Positions 50,947-60,031 of a stretch of DNA of 64,000 nucleotides are shown here, piece by piece. The DNA is from Streptomyces sp. NBC_00414 (GTDB taxonomy: Bacteria > Actinomycetota > Actinomycetes > Streptomycetales > Streptomycetaceae), in NCBI RefSeq assembly GCF_036038375.1, contig NZ_CP107935.1, forward strand, positions 7,812,001-7,876,000, in the 5' to 3' direction. A program made the translations under genes and the position numbers. Under the pieces are notes generated by a model. It was given only the letters and a program-made list of their open reading frames with translations. It was not told where the DNA came from and made no database searches. Within the stretch, counting starts at the first letter, position 1, and each line of letters starts with the position of its first letter.

Positions 50947-52152
50947 TCAGTCCACGTGCATGTCCGCCGCCTCGACCTCTTCGCGCGTCACGCCCAGCAG
51001 GTAGAGGACCGTGTCCAGGAAGGGGAAGTTCACCGCGGTGTGCGCCGCCTGGCGCACCACCGGCTTGGCGTTGAAGGCGACTCCGAGACCGGCCGCGTTG
51101 AGCATGTCCAGGTCGTTGGCCCCGTCACCGATCGCCACCGTCTGGGAGAGCGGTACGCCCGCCTCCGCGGCGAACCGGCGCAGCAGCCGCGCCTTGCCCG
51201 CCCGGTCCACGATCTCGCCGATGACCCGGCCCGTCAGCTTCCCGTCGACGATCTCCAGCGTGTTGGCCTGGGCGAAGTCGAGTCCGAGCCGTTCCTTCAG
51301 ATCGTCCGTCACCTGGGTGAACCCGCCCGAGACGACCCCGACCTGGAAGCCGAGCCGCTTCAGCGTACGGATCAGCGTGCGCGCCCCGGGTGTCAGCCGC
51401 ACCTCGCTGCGCACCTTGTCCACCACGGAGCCGTCGAGCCCCTTGAGCAGCTTCACGCGCGCGTGCAGGGACTGCTCGAAGTCCAGCTCGCCGCGCATCG
51501 CGGCCGCCGTCACCTCGGCGACCTCGGCCTCGCAGCCGGCGTGCGCCGCGAAGAGCTCGATGACCTCGTCCTGGATGAGCGTGGAGTCCACGTCCATGAC
51601 GACCAGGCGCTGGGCTCGCCGGTGCAGTCCGGCCGCGACGACCGCGATGTCGACGCCGAGCGCCGCCGCCTCGGTCACCAGAGCGGTCCGCAGCTCTTCG
51701 GGCTCCGTACCGGACACGGCGAACTCGACCGCGGTCACGGGGTACTTGGCCAGCCGGAAGATACGGTCGATGTTGCCGCCCGCCCCGGTGATCCGGGCGG
51801 CGATGGCGGCCGTCGACTCCGCGGTGAGCGGATGTCCGAGCACGGTCACCAGCGACCTGCCGTGCCCGCGGGGCCGGTTGTCGCCGTGACCGGAGATGAT
51901 CTCGGTCTGCAACCGCATCGAGTCCGCCCAGCTGTGCACGGTGGCACGCAGGTCGCCCTCCAGGCCGGCCGGCGGATGCGTCACGAGCGCGCACAGCACG
52001 ATCCGGCCACGGGTGACGACCTGTTCGATGTCGACCACGTCGACCGAGTAGGCGGCGAGAGTGTCGAAGAGCCCGGCGGTGATACCGGGGCGGTCCTTGC
52101 CGAAGATCTTGACGAGGAGAGTGGGAACGTCAGAGGTCTGCGATGCGCTCAT
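50947..52152 (-). CDS. serB: Phosphoserine phosphatase with N-terminal ACT domain
   Basis: A 401-residue protein. Residues about 10-90 form an ACT domain (LLVKIFGKDRPGITAGLFDTL) and a second ACT-like stretch follows. The HAD phosphatase begins at VVMDVDSTLIQDE (Asp187 nucleophile, Asp189) and includes GVVSGGFTQ and AIGDGANDLDML. It makes serine from phosphoserine; the ACT domains probably sense serine. ATG 52152 has no Shine-Dalgarno, and a TACGGT lies nine bases upstream, so the mRNA may be leaderless. Confidence 0.93.
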   Translation of the reverse strand: MSASQTSDVPTLLVKIFGKDRPGITAGLFDTLAAYSVDVVDIEQVVTRGRIVLCALVTHPPAGLEGDLRATVHSWADSMRLQTEIISGHGDNRPRGHGRSLVTVLGHPLTAESTAAIAARITGAGGNIDRIFRLAKYPVTAVEFAVSGTEPEELRTALVTEAAALGVDIAVVAAGLHRRAQRLVVMDVDSTLIQDEVIELFAAHAGCEAEVAEVTAAAMRGELDFEQSLHARVKLLKGLDGSVVDKVRSEVRLTPGARTLIRTLKRLGFQVGVVSGGFTQVTDDLKERLGLDFAQANTLEIVDGKLTGRVIGEIVDRAGKARLLRRFAAEAGVPLSQTVAIGDGANDLDMLNAAGLGVAFNAKPVVRQAAHTAVNFPFLDTVLYLLGVTREEVEAADMHVD

Positions 52153-52339
52153 GGTGCTTACACCGTATCCGGCACTCCGTGCCGAATGCCCCCGAGGTCC
52201 GCCTGACGGACAGGGAACAGTACATGTCGCCCGGATGTCCGGGGCCTTCACAGGCCGTGTCCACGCCGGGTTCCAGTCTTCGCGCCGTCCTCCGGCCTCC
52301 GTCCCGCGTTCCGGTCCCCGGCCCGTCCTCCGGCCCCGG

Positions 52340-54178
52340 TCAGCGCCGGCCGCCCGGTTTGCGCGGCGGGGGCGGGGGTGGCAGCTCGTCCGGCGGGGTC
52401 GGCGGCCCGTCCTGCGACCGGGGCCGGCGCCGGGGCCCGGGAGGTCCCGGCCGAGGCGTCGGCGGGAAGGGCCCGGCCATCGTCTGCGCCCCGTACACGT
52501 CGTCGGGCGGACGCGCGCCCGGCGGCTGCCCACCACCGGGAGCCTGCCCGCCGGACCCCGGCTGCCCGCCGGGAGGCCGTGCCTGCCCGCCGGGGTCACG
52601 GGGCTGCGCACCGGGGGGCCGGGGGCCGGAGCGCTGCCCGGGGCCGGACTCCCGTAACTCGTCGGGCAGCCGCAGATAGGGGTTCGTCTCCGGGTTGGTC
52701 GGCCGGAACGGCGTTCCGGGGTGGTAGGGGCCGACCTCCCCGGCCGTCCCCCCGGCCACCTCCGCGTACGGAGTGGCGGCTTCCGGGGTGCCCACGTCCA
52801 CGTCACCCCGTGCCAGCGGCGCCGCCTGCCGGCCCGCCGCGCCCGAGGCGCACGCGAGCAGCGCGCCCACCGCCCCCGCGCCCGCGCCCCACAGCGCGCC
52901 GAGCAGCAGGGCCATGCCGGGCTGCCCGCGCAGCTCGATCCCGGAGTCGAACGCGTCGATGCCGAGCACGGACAGCGAGGCGTCCACGGACACCTCGGTC
53001 AGCCAGACCAGCAACGGCAGCACCAGCGCGGTCACGACCGCCAGCCGCAGCGCGCAGCGCCCCGCGAAACCGAGGACGCCCCGCTCCCGTACGAACGGAG
53101 TGCGTGCCGCGGTCAGGACGCCCGCGAACAGCATCATCAGGGCCGCCGCGATGCCCAGCAGCCAGACCCGGCCGTCCAGTTCGGCCAGCCTGCCCAGCGT
53201 GACGGGCTTGTCCGAGAACTTCAGGAGGTCGTCCATGGGGTCCGGCAGGAACTGGAGGAAGGGACCCGTCGCCTTCCCGTCCCACGGCACGAGGAGCCCG
53301 ATCGGGATGCCGAGCCACACCCCGTTGGGCGCCCCGAGCAGCGCGGCGCCGGCGATCCGTTTCGGGTTGTCGTCGCCGATCGCCGCGTACGCGGCCGCCG
53401 CGAACCCCGCCAGGACCGCCACCAGCAACACCGTGACCAGCGCGGACACCGCGGGCCGCACCAGCCGGTGCACGGCCGTCCAGCCGCCCGGCAGCGGGGT
53501 CCTGCGCGAGGCCAGCAGCGCGATCAGCAGGACGCCGAGCACCCAGCCGAGACCGCCGAGGAGCGTCGGCACGGTGTCGACGGTGAAGCCCACCTTGGCG
53601 TTCGCGTCCGCGAGGTCTCCGAGCCGGTCCGGCAGCAGGCCGCCGATGTTGCCGAGCCCTGGCACCTCCACGTCGTCGGGCACCCCGCCGCCGGGCAGCT
53701 TGTCGAGCCCGAGCGAACCCCCGTCGATCGTGATGATGTCGTGTCCCGCCCAGGCGAGACCCCCCAGCATCGCCACGAAGAGCGCGGCCACCGTGGCCGC
53801 CCGCGCCGTCAGCTCGGCGGGCGAGACCACCGCACCAGCCGCGCGAAGGGAGCGCAGGAAGAACCAGGACAGCAGCAGCGCGCCCACCAGGCTCACCCCG
53901 AGTGGCGTGATCTGGAGGGCGGTGTCGGCCTGCGCGCCTTCCAGCCCGAACGCCGACATGTCGCCCGAGGGTGTCACCGAACCACCCGCCCCGAGTGCCA
54001 CGAGGGCCGCGGTCATCGGCCCGAGCGAGGCCGTCTCGTCGGCGCCGAGCAGATGCAGCCCGAGCGCGGCCACGCCCACCATGCCTATCAACGCCCAGCT
54101 CACAGCGGCGATCGAGGACAGCAGCACATTTCCCACCGGTACGCGCCTGCCGTGTCCCACGGACCCGTCGCTCATCAT
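52340..54178 (-). CDS. Streptophobe family membrane protein
   Basis: A 612-residue Streptomyces-type protein with about 10 hydrophobic helices over the first 460 residues and a 150-residue Pro/Gly/Arg-rich soluble tail ending PPPPPPRKPGGRR. The pattern matches the streptophobe family as I know it; function is unknown. Start ATG 54178 (MMSDGSVGHG) with GGGGGG just upstream; the TTG at 54268 is an alternative. Divergent from the FHA-ABC gene with 226 bases between. Confidence 0.82.
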   Translation of the reverse strand: MMSDGSVGHGRRVPVGNVLLSSIAAVSWALIGMVGVAALGLHLLGADETASLGPMTAALVALGAGGSVTPSGDMSAFGLEGAQADTALQITPLGVSLVGALLLSWFFLRSLRAAGAVVSPAELTARAATVAALFVAMLGGLAWAGHDIITIDGGSLGLDKLPGGGVPDDVEVPGLGNIGGLLPDRLGDLADANAKVGFTVDTVPTLLGGLGWVLGVLLIALLASRRTPLPGGWTAVHRLVRPAVSALVTVLLVAVLAGFAAAAYAAIGDDNPKRIAGAALLGAPNGVWLGIPIGLLVPWDGKATGPFLQFLPDPMDDLLKFSDKPVTLGRLAELDGRVWLLGIAAALMMLFAGVLTAARTPFVRERGVLGFAGRCALRLAVVTALVLPLLVWLTEVSVDASLSVLGIDAFDSGIELRGQPGMALLLGALWGAGAGAVGALLACASGAAGRQAAPLARGDVDVGTPEAATPYAEVAGGTAGEVGPYHPGTPFRPTNPETNPYLRLPDELRESGPGQRSGPRPPGAQPRDPGGQARPPGGQPGSGGQAPGGGQPPGARPPDDVYGAQTMAGPFPPTPRPGPPGPRRRPRSQDGPPTPPDELPPPPPPRKPGGRR

Positions 54179-54404
54179 CAGCCCCCCGACTCCCGCCCGC
54201 GACACCTCCGCCGCGGTGTCCCCCTCGCGTGGGATTACCACTCTCCGGTCCGGTTTCAACCCCGTCAACGGAAACGGACAAGGCGCCCGTACACGGTCTT
54301 CGGGAGGCCCGACTTTCGGTCAGGGGCCTCCTACTGAAATAGTTCCCCACGATGTTCGACATCCCTAGACTCCCTGTGTTGGGGGTACATCGGGGGACAA
54401 CACA

Positions 54405-56921
54405 GTGGGGCATGGAGTGCCGGAACTCGTACTGGAATTGAACGGACGTACCTGGACGCTCGACGCGTCCAGGCCATACACCCTCGGACGTGATCCGCAG
54501 GGTGACATCGTGCTCGAAGACGCCAGGGTGTCCTGGCGTCACGCCACGATCAGCTGGGGCGGCCGCAGTTGGGTCATCGAGGACCACGGCAGCACCAACG
54601 GCACATTCGTGCAGGGGCAGCGGATCCATCAGATGGAGATCGGCCCCGGCTCGGCCGTGCACCTCGGCAACGCGACCGACGGACCGCGCCTGAGCCTGAC
54701 GGGCGCCGCGGCCGGCGCACCGCAGGCGCAGCCCCAGCAGCAGCCGTACGCCGCTCAGGGCGCACCCGCGGCCGGCTGGGCCCAGCAGACTCCGCAGCCG
54801 CAGGCGCCGGAGCAGAGCTGGCAGCAGTCGAAGCAGGGGGGCGGGCACATCCCGCAGCAGCAGGGCGCCGGAGGCGGCGCGGGGGCGCCCCCGGTCTACG
54901 GGGACCGCAGCCCGACCACGTTCCACCAGATGTCGCTCGGCCGCGTGATGCGTATCGGCCGTGCGCTGGAGAACGAGCTGGTCGTGTCCGACCTGCAGGT
55001 CTCGCGCCACCACGCCGAGTTCCACGCGACGCCCGACGGGCGGGCCGAGATCCGCGACCTCGGCTCGCACAACGGCACGTTCGTCAACGGTATGCCGATC
55101 GCCAAGGGCGGCTCCGCGCTGCTCGGCCCGAACGACATCGTCGGCGTCGGCCACTCGACGTTCCGCATGGTGGGCGACCGCCTGGAAGAGTTCGTCGACA
55201 CCGGTGAGGTCTCCTTCTCGGCCCGCCACCTGACCGTCACGGTCGACGGCGGCAAGCAGATCCTCAAGGACGTCTCCTTCGGCGTACCGGAGAAGTCGCT
55301 CATCGCGGTGATCGGCCCCTCCGGCTCGGGCAAGTCGACCCTCCTGAAGGCGCTCACGGGCTACCGCCCCGCCAACGAGGGTGACGTCCTCTACGACAAC
55401 AGAAATCTCTACAAGCAGTTCGCGGAGCTGCGCCAGCGCATCGGTCTGGTCCCGCAGGACGACATCCTGCACAAGGAACTGACCGTCAAGAAGGCCCTCA
55501 AGTACGCGGCCAAGCTGCGCTTCCCCGCGGACACCACGACCCAGGAGCGCGACTCCCGGATCGACGAGGTGCTGCGCGAGCTCAAGCTCGACATCCACAA
55601 GGAGAAGAAGGTCACCTCCCTCTCCGGTGGCCAGCGCAAGCGCGTCTCGGTGGCCCTGGAGCTGCTCACCAAGCCGTCGCTGATCTTCCTGGACGAGCCG
55701 ACCTCCGGCCTCGACCCGGGTATGGACCGCGATGTCATGCAGTTGCTGCGCGGTCTCGCCGACGACGGCCGTACGGTCCTCGTCGTCACGCACTCGGTGG
55801 CCGAACTGGCCATCTGCGACAAACTTCTGGTCATGGCGCCCGGCGGATCCGTGGCCTATTTCGGACCTCCCGAGGAGGCCCTGAACTTCTTCGGCTACGA
55901 CACATGGGCCGACGTCTTCTCCGCCTTCGAGAACTACCGCGACTACGACTGGGCGGGCCGCTGGAAGGGCTCGCAGCACTACCAGATGTACGCCGCGGAC
56001 ATCGACGCGGTCGCGCCGCAGTCCGTACACATGCCGCCGCCGCAGGCGATGCGCCCGCCGAAGCCCCAGGGCTGGGTCTCCCAGCTGAGCACTCTGGTCC
56101 GGCGGTACGTCTCGGTCATCGCGTCCGACAAGGGCTTCCTGGCCCTTACGGTGATCCTGCCTGCGGTCCTCGGCGCGGTCAGCCTGCTCATCGAGCCGGA
56201 CAAGACGCTGCTGGTGAACGAGAAGCTGCAGCCGAACGGCCTGCCCGTGCCGAACAGCACGGCCGCGACGGTGCTGCTGATCCTCGCGGTCGGCGCCTGT
56301 TTCGCGGGCGCCGCGAACTCGGTCCGTGAGCTGATCAAGGAACGGGTCATCTACGAGCGTGAGCGCGCGACCGGTCTGTCGCGCTCCGCGTACCTGATGT
56401 CCAAGGTGATCGTTCTCGGCGTCATCACCATGTTCCAGGGCGCGCTGGTCGGCGCGATCGGCTTCATGAGCCGGACGATCCCCGACGAGGGCCTGATCCT
56501 CGGCGGCGCGGTCGCGCTGGAACTCTCCCTGCCGATCATGGCGCTCGGCTTCACCTCGATGATGTTCGGCCTGGTCATCTCCTCGCTGGTGAAGACCGCC
56601 GAGAAGACCATGCCGCTGCTGGTGATGTTCGCGATCATCCAGGTCGTCTTCACCGGCTGCCTGTTCCCGCTGAACGGTGCCATCGGCGTCAACCAGTTCT
56701 CGTATCTGATGCCGTCGCGCTGGGCGGTCGGTGCCGCGGGCTCCACGCTCGACTTCAACAAGATCAACCCGCACAACACGGCCGAGACCGATCCCCTGTG
56801 GGATCACACGGCGCTGACCTGGGTCCTGGACATGACGGCCCTGTTCGCCCTCGCGGCGGTCTGCGCCTTCATGGTGGCCCGCTTCCTGCGCCGCCACGAG
56901 CCGGAGGTCATGCGCAAGTAG
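54405..56921 (+). CDS. FHA-FHA-ABC exporter fusion (Rv1747-like)
   Basis: An 838-residue protein. FHA domain 1 (about 5-95) has SWRHATI and GSTNGTF; a Gln/Pro/Gly linker (about 100-165) follows; FHA domain 2 (about 170-258) has SRHHAEF and GSHNGTF. The ABC domain has Walker A GPSGSGKST (304-312), LSGGQRKR and LIFLDEPTSGLD, then an ABC-2 permease with six helices. This matches mycobacterial Rv1747, whose FHA domains bind phosphothreonines made by Ser/Thr kinases. Start GTG 54405 has GGGGGA 7 bases upstream. Confidence 0.93.
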   Translation: MGHGVPELVLELNGRTWTLDASRPYTLGRDPQGDIVLEDARVSWRHATISWGGRSWVIEDHGSTNGTFVQGQRIHQMEIGPGSAVHLGNATDGPRLSLTGAAAGAPQAQPQQQPYAAQGAPAAGWAQQTPQPQAPEQSWQQSKQGGGHIPQQQGAGGGAGAPPVYGDRSPTTFHQMSLGRVMRIGRALENELVVSDLQVSRHHAEFHATPDGRAEIRDLGSHNGTFVNGMPIAKGGSALLGPNDIVGVGHSTFRMVGDRLEEFVDTGEVSFSARHLTVTVDGGKQILKDVSFGVPEKSLIAVIGPSGSGKSTLLKALTGYRPANEGDVLYDNRNLYKQFAELRQRIGLVPQDDILHKELTVKKALKYAAKLRFPADTTTQERDSRIDEVLRELKLDIHKEKKVTSLSGGQRKRVSVALELLTKPSLIFLDEPTSGLDPGMDRDVMQLLRGLADDGRTVLVVTHSVAELAICDKLLVMAPGGSVAYFGPPEEALNFFGYDTWADVFSAFENYRDYDWAGRWKGSQHYQMYAADIDAVAPQSVHMPPPQAMRPPKPQGWVSQLSTLVRRYVSVIASDKGFLALTVILPAVLGAVSLLIEPDKTLLVNEKLQPNGLPVPNSTAATVLLILAVGACFAGAANSVRELIKERVIYERERATGLSRSAYLMSKVIVLGVITMFQGALVGAIGFMSRTIPDEGLILGGAVALELSLPIMALGFTSMMFGLVISSLVKTAEKTMPLLVMFAIIQVVFTGCLFPLNGAIGVNQFSYLMPSRWAVGAAGSTLDFNKINPHNTAETDPLWDHTALTWVLDMTALFALAAVCAFMVARFLRRHEPEVMRK

Positions 56922-56960
56922 CACCCGCGTATCCGGCCCCGGTCACGCGAGAACGCGCGA

Positions 56961-56990
56961 AGGGCGGCACCCCACCCGGGGTGCCGCCCT
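56961..56990. terminator. Bidirectional terminator after the FHA-ABC gene
   Basis: AGGGCGGCACCCC and GGGGTGCCGCCCT form a perfect 13-base stem around a 4-base loop, followed by CTTG. It lies between convergent genes. Confidence 0.8.
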
Positions 56991-57021
56991 CTTGCGTACG
57001 GGGCAGAGGTCCGCGCAGACC

Positions 57022-57729
57022 TCAGTACGCGCTGTTGACGTTGTCGATCGAGCCGTACCGGTCGGCCGCGTAGTTGGCGGCGGCGGTGATGTTGGCGACC
57101 GGGTTGTACTGGCTGTGGACGGTGCCGGCGACGTGGTAGGCGTCGAAGGTCGGCTTGATGACCTGCAGCAGACCGATCGACGGGACGCCGTTGATGGCGT
57201 TGATGTCCCAGCCGTTGATGGCGTTCGGGTTGCCCGAGGACTCCCGGATGATGTTGCGGTGCAGACCGTCGTACGTGCCCGGGATGCCGTGCTTCTTCAT
57301 GATGTCCAGCGACTGGCGTATCCAGCCGTCGAGGTTGTTCGCGTAGGTCTTCGCGGCGACCGGCTTGACCGCGGCGCGCTTTGTGGACCGGCTCGCGGCC
57401 TCCTTCGCCTTGCGGGCGTCCGCTGCCTTCTTCGCCGCGGCTGCCTCGGCGGCCTTCTTCGCGTCGGCGGCGTCGGCGGTCTTCTTCTTCGCGGCGGCGG
57501 CCTGCGCGTCGGCCAGCTGCCCGCTGAGACCGACGGTCTTCACCTTGAGCTCCTGCGACGAGAAGGCGGCCGGGGCGGCGGAGACCGAGTCGGCGCTCGC
57601 CTGCGTGTCGGCGGGAGCGAGAGAGAACGCGAGGGCGGCGGCGCCGAGCGTGGCGACACCGGCGAACGAGAGCTTGTGGACCTTGGTCATGGCGGGGATG
57701 CGACCAGGAATGCTGTGCTGCTTGGGCAT
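57022..57729 (-). CDS. Secreted lytic transglycosylase (SLT domain)
   Basis: A 235-residue precursor. N-terminal signal peptide (KLSFAGVATLGAAALAFSLAPADTQASA), an Ala/Lys coiled-coil-like region (about 80-125, AAAAKKKTADAADAKKAAEAAAAKK) and a C-terminal SLT domain: IIRESSGNPNAING with the catalytic Glu, SIGLLQV, and NPVANITAAANYAADRYGSI. It cuts peptidoglycan non-hydrolytically. ATG 57729 (MPKQHSIPGR). I looked for a ydaO-type leader, common before such genes, and did not recognise one. Confidence 0.9.
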   Translation of the reverse strand: MPKQHSIPGRIPAMTKVHKLSFAGVATLGAAALAFSLAPADTQASADSVSAAPAAFSSQELKVKTVGLSGQLADAQAAAAKKKTADAADAKKAAEAAAAKKAADARKAKEAASRSTKRAAVKPVAAKTYANNLDGWIRQSLDIMKKHGIPGTYDGLHRNIIRESSGNPNAINGWDINAINGVPSIGLLQVIKPTFDAYHVAGTVHSQYNPVANITAAANYAADRYGSIDNVNSAY

Positions 57730-58007
57730 GGCTGGAGGACCTCTTCGAATAGCGCGGAGGCCGCTCTCGATCCGCTGGGGACAAAAAGTGTTTCCGGATC
57801 TGACGCCGTGGGTAAGCACCTTCGACATCGAGCGACGGCAGCCATTGTTAGCGGCCGGAATTTTCGATGGCAAAGGTGTGACGTACGACCCCAGGTAGTT
57901 GACCCCTAAAGGGCAAATCGGGACAGACCAATACGTCTGCCCCGCTCACCAGGAGTCCGGTTGTCTCCTATGCCCCTTCGTACGTGATGTGCGCCCTATG
58001 TGCGGGG
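57730..58007. promoter_or_regulatory. Upstream region of the transglycosylase gene
   Basis: On the minus strand TTGCCA, 17 bases and TAACAA (about 57846-57874) make a plausible promoter. Further upstream, GGACAGAC/GTCTGCCC (57921-57942) is a near-perfect inverted repeat, a candidate operator. No gene seen. Confidence 0.4.
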
Positions 58008-58027
58008 TCACACCGGCGACGGTGTGA
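58008..58027 (-). terminator. Hairpin after queA
   Basis: TCACACCG and CGGTGTGA form a perfect 8-base stem around a 4-base loop, directly after the queA stop at 58030. Confidence 0.6.
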
Positions 58028-58029
58028 AC

Positions 58030-59154
58030 TCACCGGCAGTTGCTGGGGCAATCCTCTGTGTGAGGGTTCTCCTCCGGGAGGATGAGGTGTGTGTCGCCGA
58101 ACTCGTGCCACAGATAGCGCCCGCGCAGCGCCTCCTCGTACCCACGGTCGACGGCCTCCCTCCCGGCGATCGCCTCCAGCATCAGCAGATGCGAGGCCTG
58201 GGGCTCGTGCAGCCCGGTCAGCAGCCCGTCGACGACCCGCACCCCGCGCTCCGGGGTCACCACCAGACCGGTCCAGCCCCGCGAGGCACGCACCACCCCG
58301 TCGGGGCCCGCCGCCGACTCCACGGCGCGCACGGCCGTGGTGCCGACCCCGATGACCCGGCCGTCACCGGCCTTCGCCGCGTTGATCAGCCGCGCCGAGG
58401 TCTCCGGCACCGCGAAGCGCTCCGGGTACGGCGGCTCGTGCGCCTCGGCCGAGGCGACTCCCGTGTGCAGGACGACGGGCGCGAACTGCACACCCCGGCT
58501 CACCAGCTCCGCCACCAGCCGGGCCGTGAAGGGGCGCGCCGCGCTGGGCATCTCCGCGCTTCCCGACCCGTCGGCGGACGGCAGCGCGAACACGGTCCGG
58601 TACGCGGACAGCGGCTGGTCCCGGTCCGTGTAGGAGTAGCGGATGGGCCTCCCGTGCCGCCGCAGCAGCCCCGGCACGTCGGGATCGGACACCCGCCCCC
58701 ACCACAGGCGCGCGCTCCGCCCGGTGAGCGGCTCCTCCAGTACGAGCCGTACGTTCCCCGGCAGCCGCACCTCCGTCCCCGCGGGCCCGCCCCCGCGTGC
58801 GCGCGTGGTGCCCCTTCCGTCGGGCTCGCGCAGCTCCACCGCCCAGCGCCCGTCGTCGCCCCGCGTGGAGAAATGCACGACCACGCGCGCGTGCCCGGCC
58901 CTGCCGTCCACGGCGGCCGCGAGCGTCACCGAGGTGTTCACGACGAGCAGGTCGCCGGCCCGCAGCCGGTCCGGCAGCTCCACGAACGCGTGGTGGGACA
59001 CCTGAGTCCCGTGTGAGACGAGCAGGCGGACGGAGTCGCGGTCCCGGCCCGGACCCCGCTGTTCGGCCGGTACACGGGCCGACAGCTCCTCCGGGAGCAC
59101 CCACCTCCTTGCCCGGCCGCCGTCGAGCGGGGGCACCCCCATGGCGGTCGTCAT
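58030..59154 (-). CDS. queA: S-adenosylmethionine:tRNA ribosyltransferase-isomerase-like protein
   Basis: A 374-residue protein of the QueA family. Characteristic blocks: LVSHGTQVSHHAFVELPDRLRAGDLLVVNTSVT, FAPVVLHTGVASAEAHEPPYPERFAVP, GRVIGVGTTAVRAVESAA, and FGDTHLILPEE. In other bacteria QueA makes epoxyqueuosine in tRNA wobble positions from SAM. No other queuosine genes are in this window. ATG 59154 overlaps the stop of the SDR gene (ATGA). Confidence 0.9.
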   Translation of the reverse strand: MTTAMGVPPLDGGRARRWVLPEELSARVPAEQRGPGRDRDSVRLLVSHGTQVSHHAFVELPDRLRAGDLLVVNTSVTLAAAVDGRAGHARVVVHFSTRGDDGRWAVELREPDGRGTTRARGGGPAGTEVRLPGNVRLVLEEPLTGRSARLWWGRVSDPDVPGLLRRHGRPIRYSYTDRDQPLSAYRTVFALPSADGSGSAEMPSAARPFTARLVAELVSRGVQFAPVVLHTGVASAEAHEPPYPERFAVPETSARLINAAKAGDGRVIGVGTTAVRAVESAAGPDGVVRASRGWTGLVVTPERGVRVVDGLLTGLHEPQASHLLMLEAIAGREAVDRGYEEALRGRYLWHEFGDTHLILPEENPHTEDCPSNCR

Positions 59155-59846
59155 CGCCGGCCCAGCAGCGCCGGGGCCCCGTAGCGCCCGCTCGCCGGAC
59201 GTTTGTCGAGCAGCCTCAGGAAGGCCGGCACGACAGTCGCCGGGTCGGGCCGCGCAGCGTCGTCGTCCGGGACGGCCGCCGCGTACAGGTCCGTGCCCAT
59301 GTCACCCGGGTCGACCGCCCAGACCCGCAGCCCGGGCTCCTCCTCCCCGAGGACCGCCGAGACATGGTCGAGCGCCGCCTTCGAGGCCCCGTAACCGCCC
59401 CAGGTCTCGTACGCCTCCGCCGCCGCGTCCGAGCTGACGGCGATCACCGCGCCCGCCGACGACTCCCGCAACAGCGGCAGCGCCTCCTGGACCAGCCCGA
59501 GCGCCGCGACCACATTCACCTCCAGCGCCCGCCGCAGCCCGTCCAGGGCCAGCGCCTCAAGGCGTACGAGCGGTTCGGCGCCCAGCGCGCTCGCGTTGTT
59601 CACCAGGAGATCGACGCCACCGAGCTCCCGGGCCGCCGTCACCAGAGCGGCACGGTGCACGCCGTCCGTGACATCCCCGGGCAGTGCGCGCACCTGCCTT
59701 CCGTACCTACTGAGGGCATCCGCCGTCTCCTGGAGGGGCTGTGCCGTTCTGGCGTCGAGCACCAGACCCCAGCCCCGCTCCGCCAGAGCCCCGGCGAGCG
59801 CGCGCCCCAGCCCCTTCGAAGCCCCCGTGATGATCGCTACCGGCAT
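59151..59846 (-). CDS. SDR family oxidoreductase
   Basis: A 231-residue SDR with TGASKGLGRALA, NNASAL, a catalytic serine in AVSSDAA and YGASK. The C-terminus is shorter than in FabG and lacks its DGG ending. No substrate can be read. ATG 59846 was chosen for MPVAIITGASKG; an in-frame ATG 78 bases upstream is not conserved in type. It precedes queA in the same transcript. Confidence 0.88.
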   Translation of the reverse strand: MPVAIITGASKGLGRALAGALAERGWGLVLDARTAQPLQETADALSRYGRQVRALPGDVTDGVHRAALVTAARELGGVDLLVNNASALGAEPLVRLEALALDGLRRALEVNVVAALGLVQEALPLLRESSAGAVIAVSSDAAAEAYETWGGYGASKAALDHVSAVLGEEEPGLRVWAVDPGDMGTDLYAAAVPDDDAARPDPATVVPAFLRLLDKRPASGRYGAPALLGRR

Positions 59847-60031
59847 GATCCGTCCCCTCGTCCACAGCCGCCGCTCCGGGCGGCTGTCCTCAACGTAGGA
59901 AGCCGAAGACCCTCGCCGCCTCATGCGCGGGCCGCAGTGCGCGGGGGCCCTTCGGCCTAGGTCGAGAGGACCGGATCAGGGGCACCACCGGGCGGATACG
60001 CGCTGTCACACCCCGCCGGTACCGTGAGGTC

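Noticed and set aside
52803..56924. A 1373-codon minus-strand frame opposite the FHA-ABC gene
   Set aside because: It consists of low-complexity Arg/Ala/Gly runs and overlaps the antisense of the FHA-ABC gene and another frame of the streptophobe gene. It has no domain content.
57730..57900. A ydaO (cyclic-di-AMP) riboswitch before the transglycosylase
   Set aside because: The expected GGGG-A-A-C and GGGTGAA-type conserved segments are not visible in the leader.
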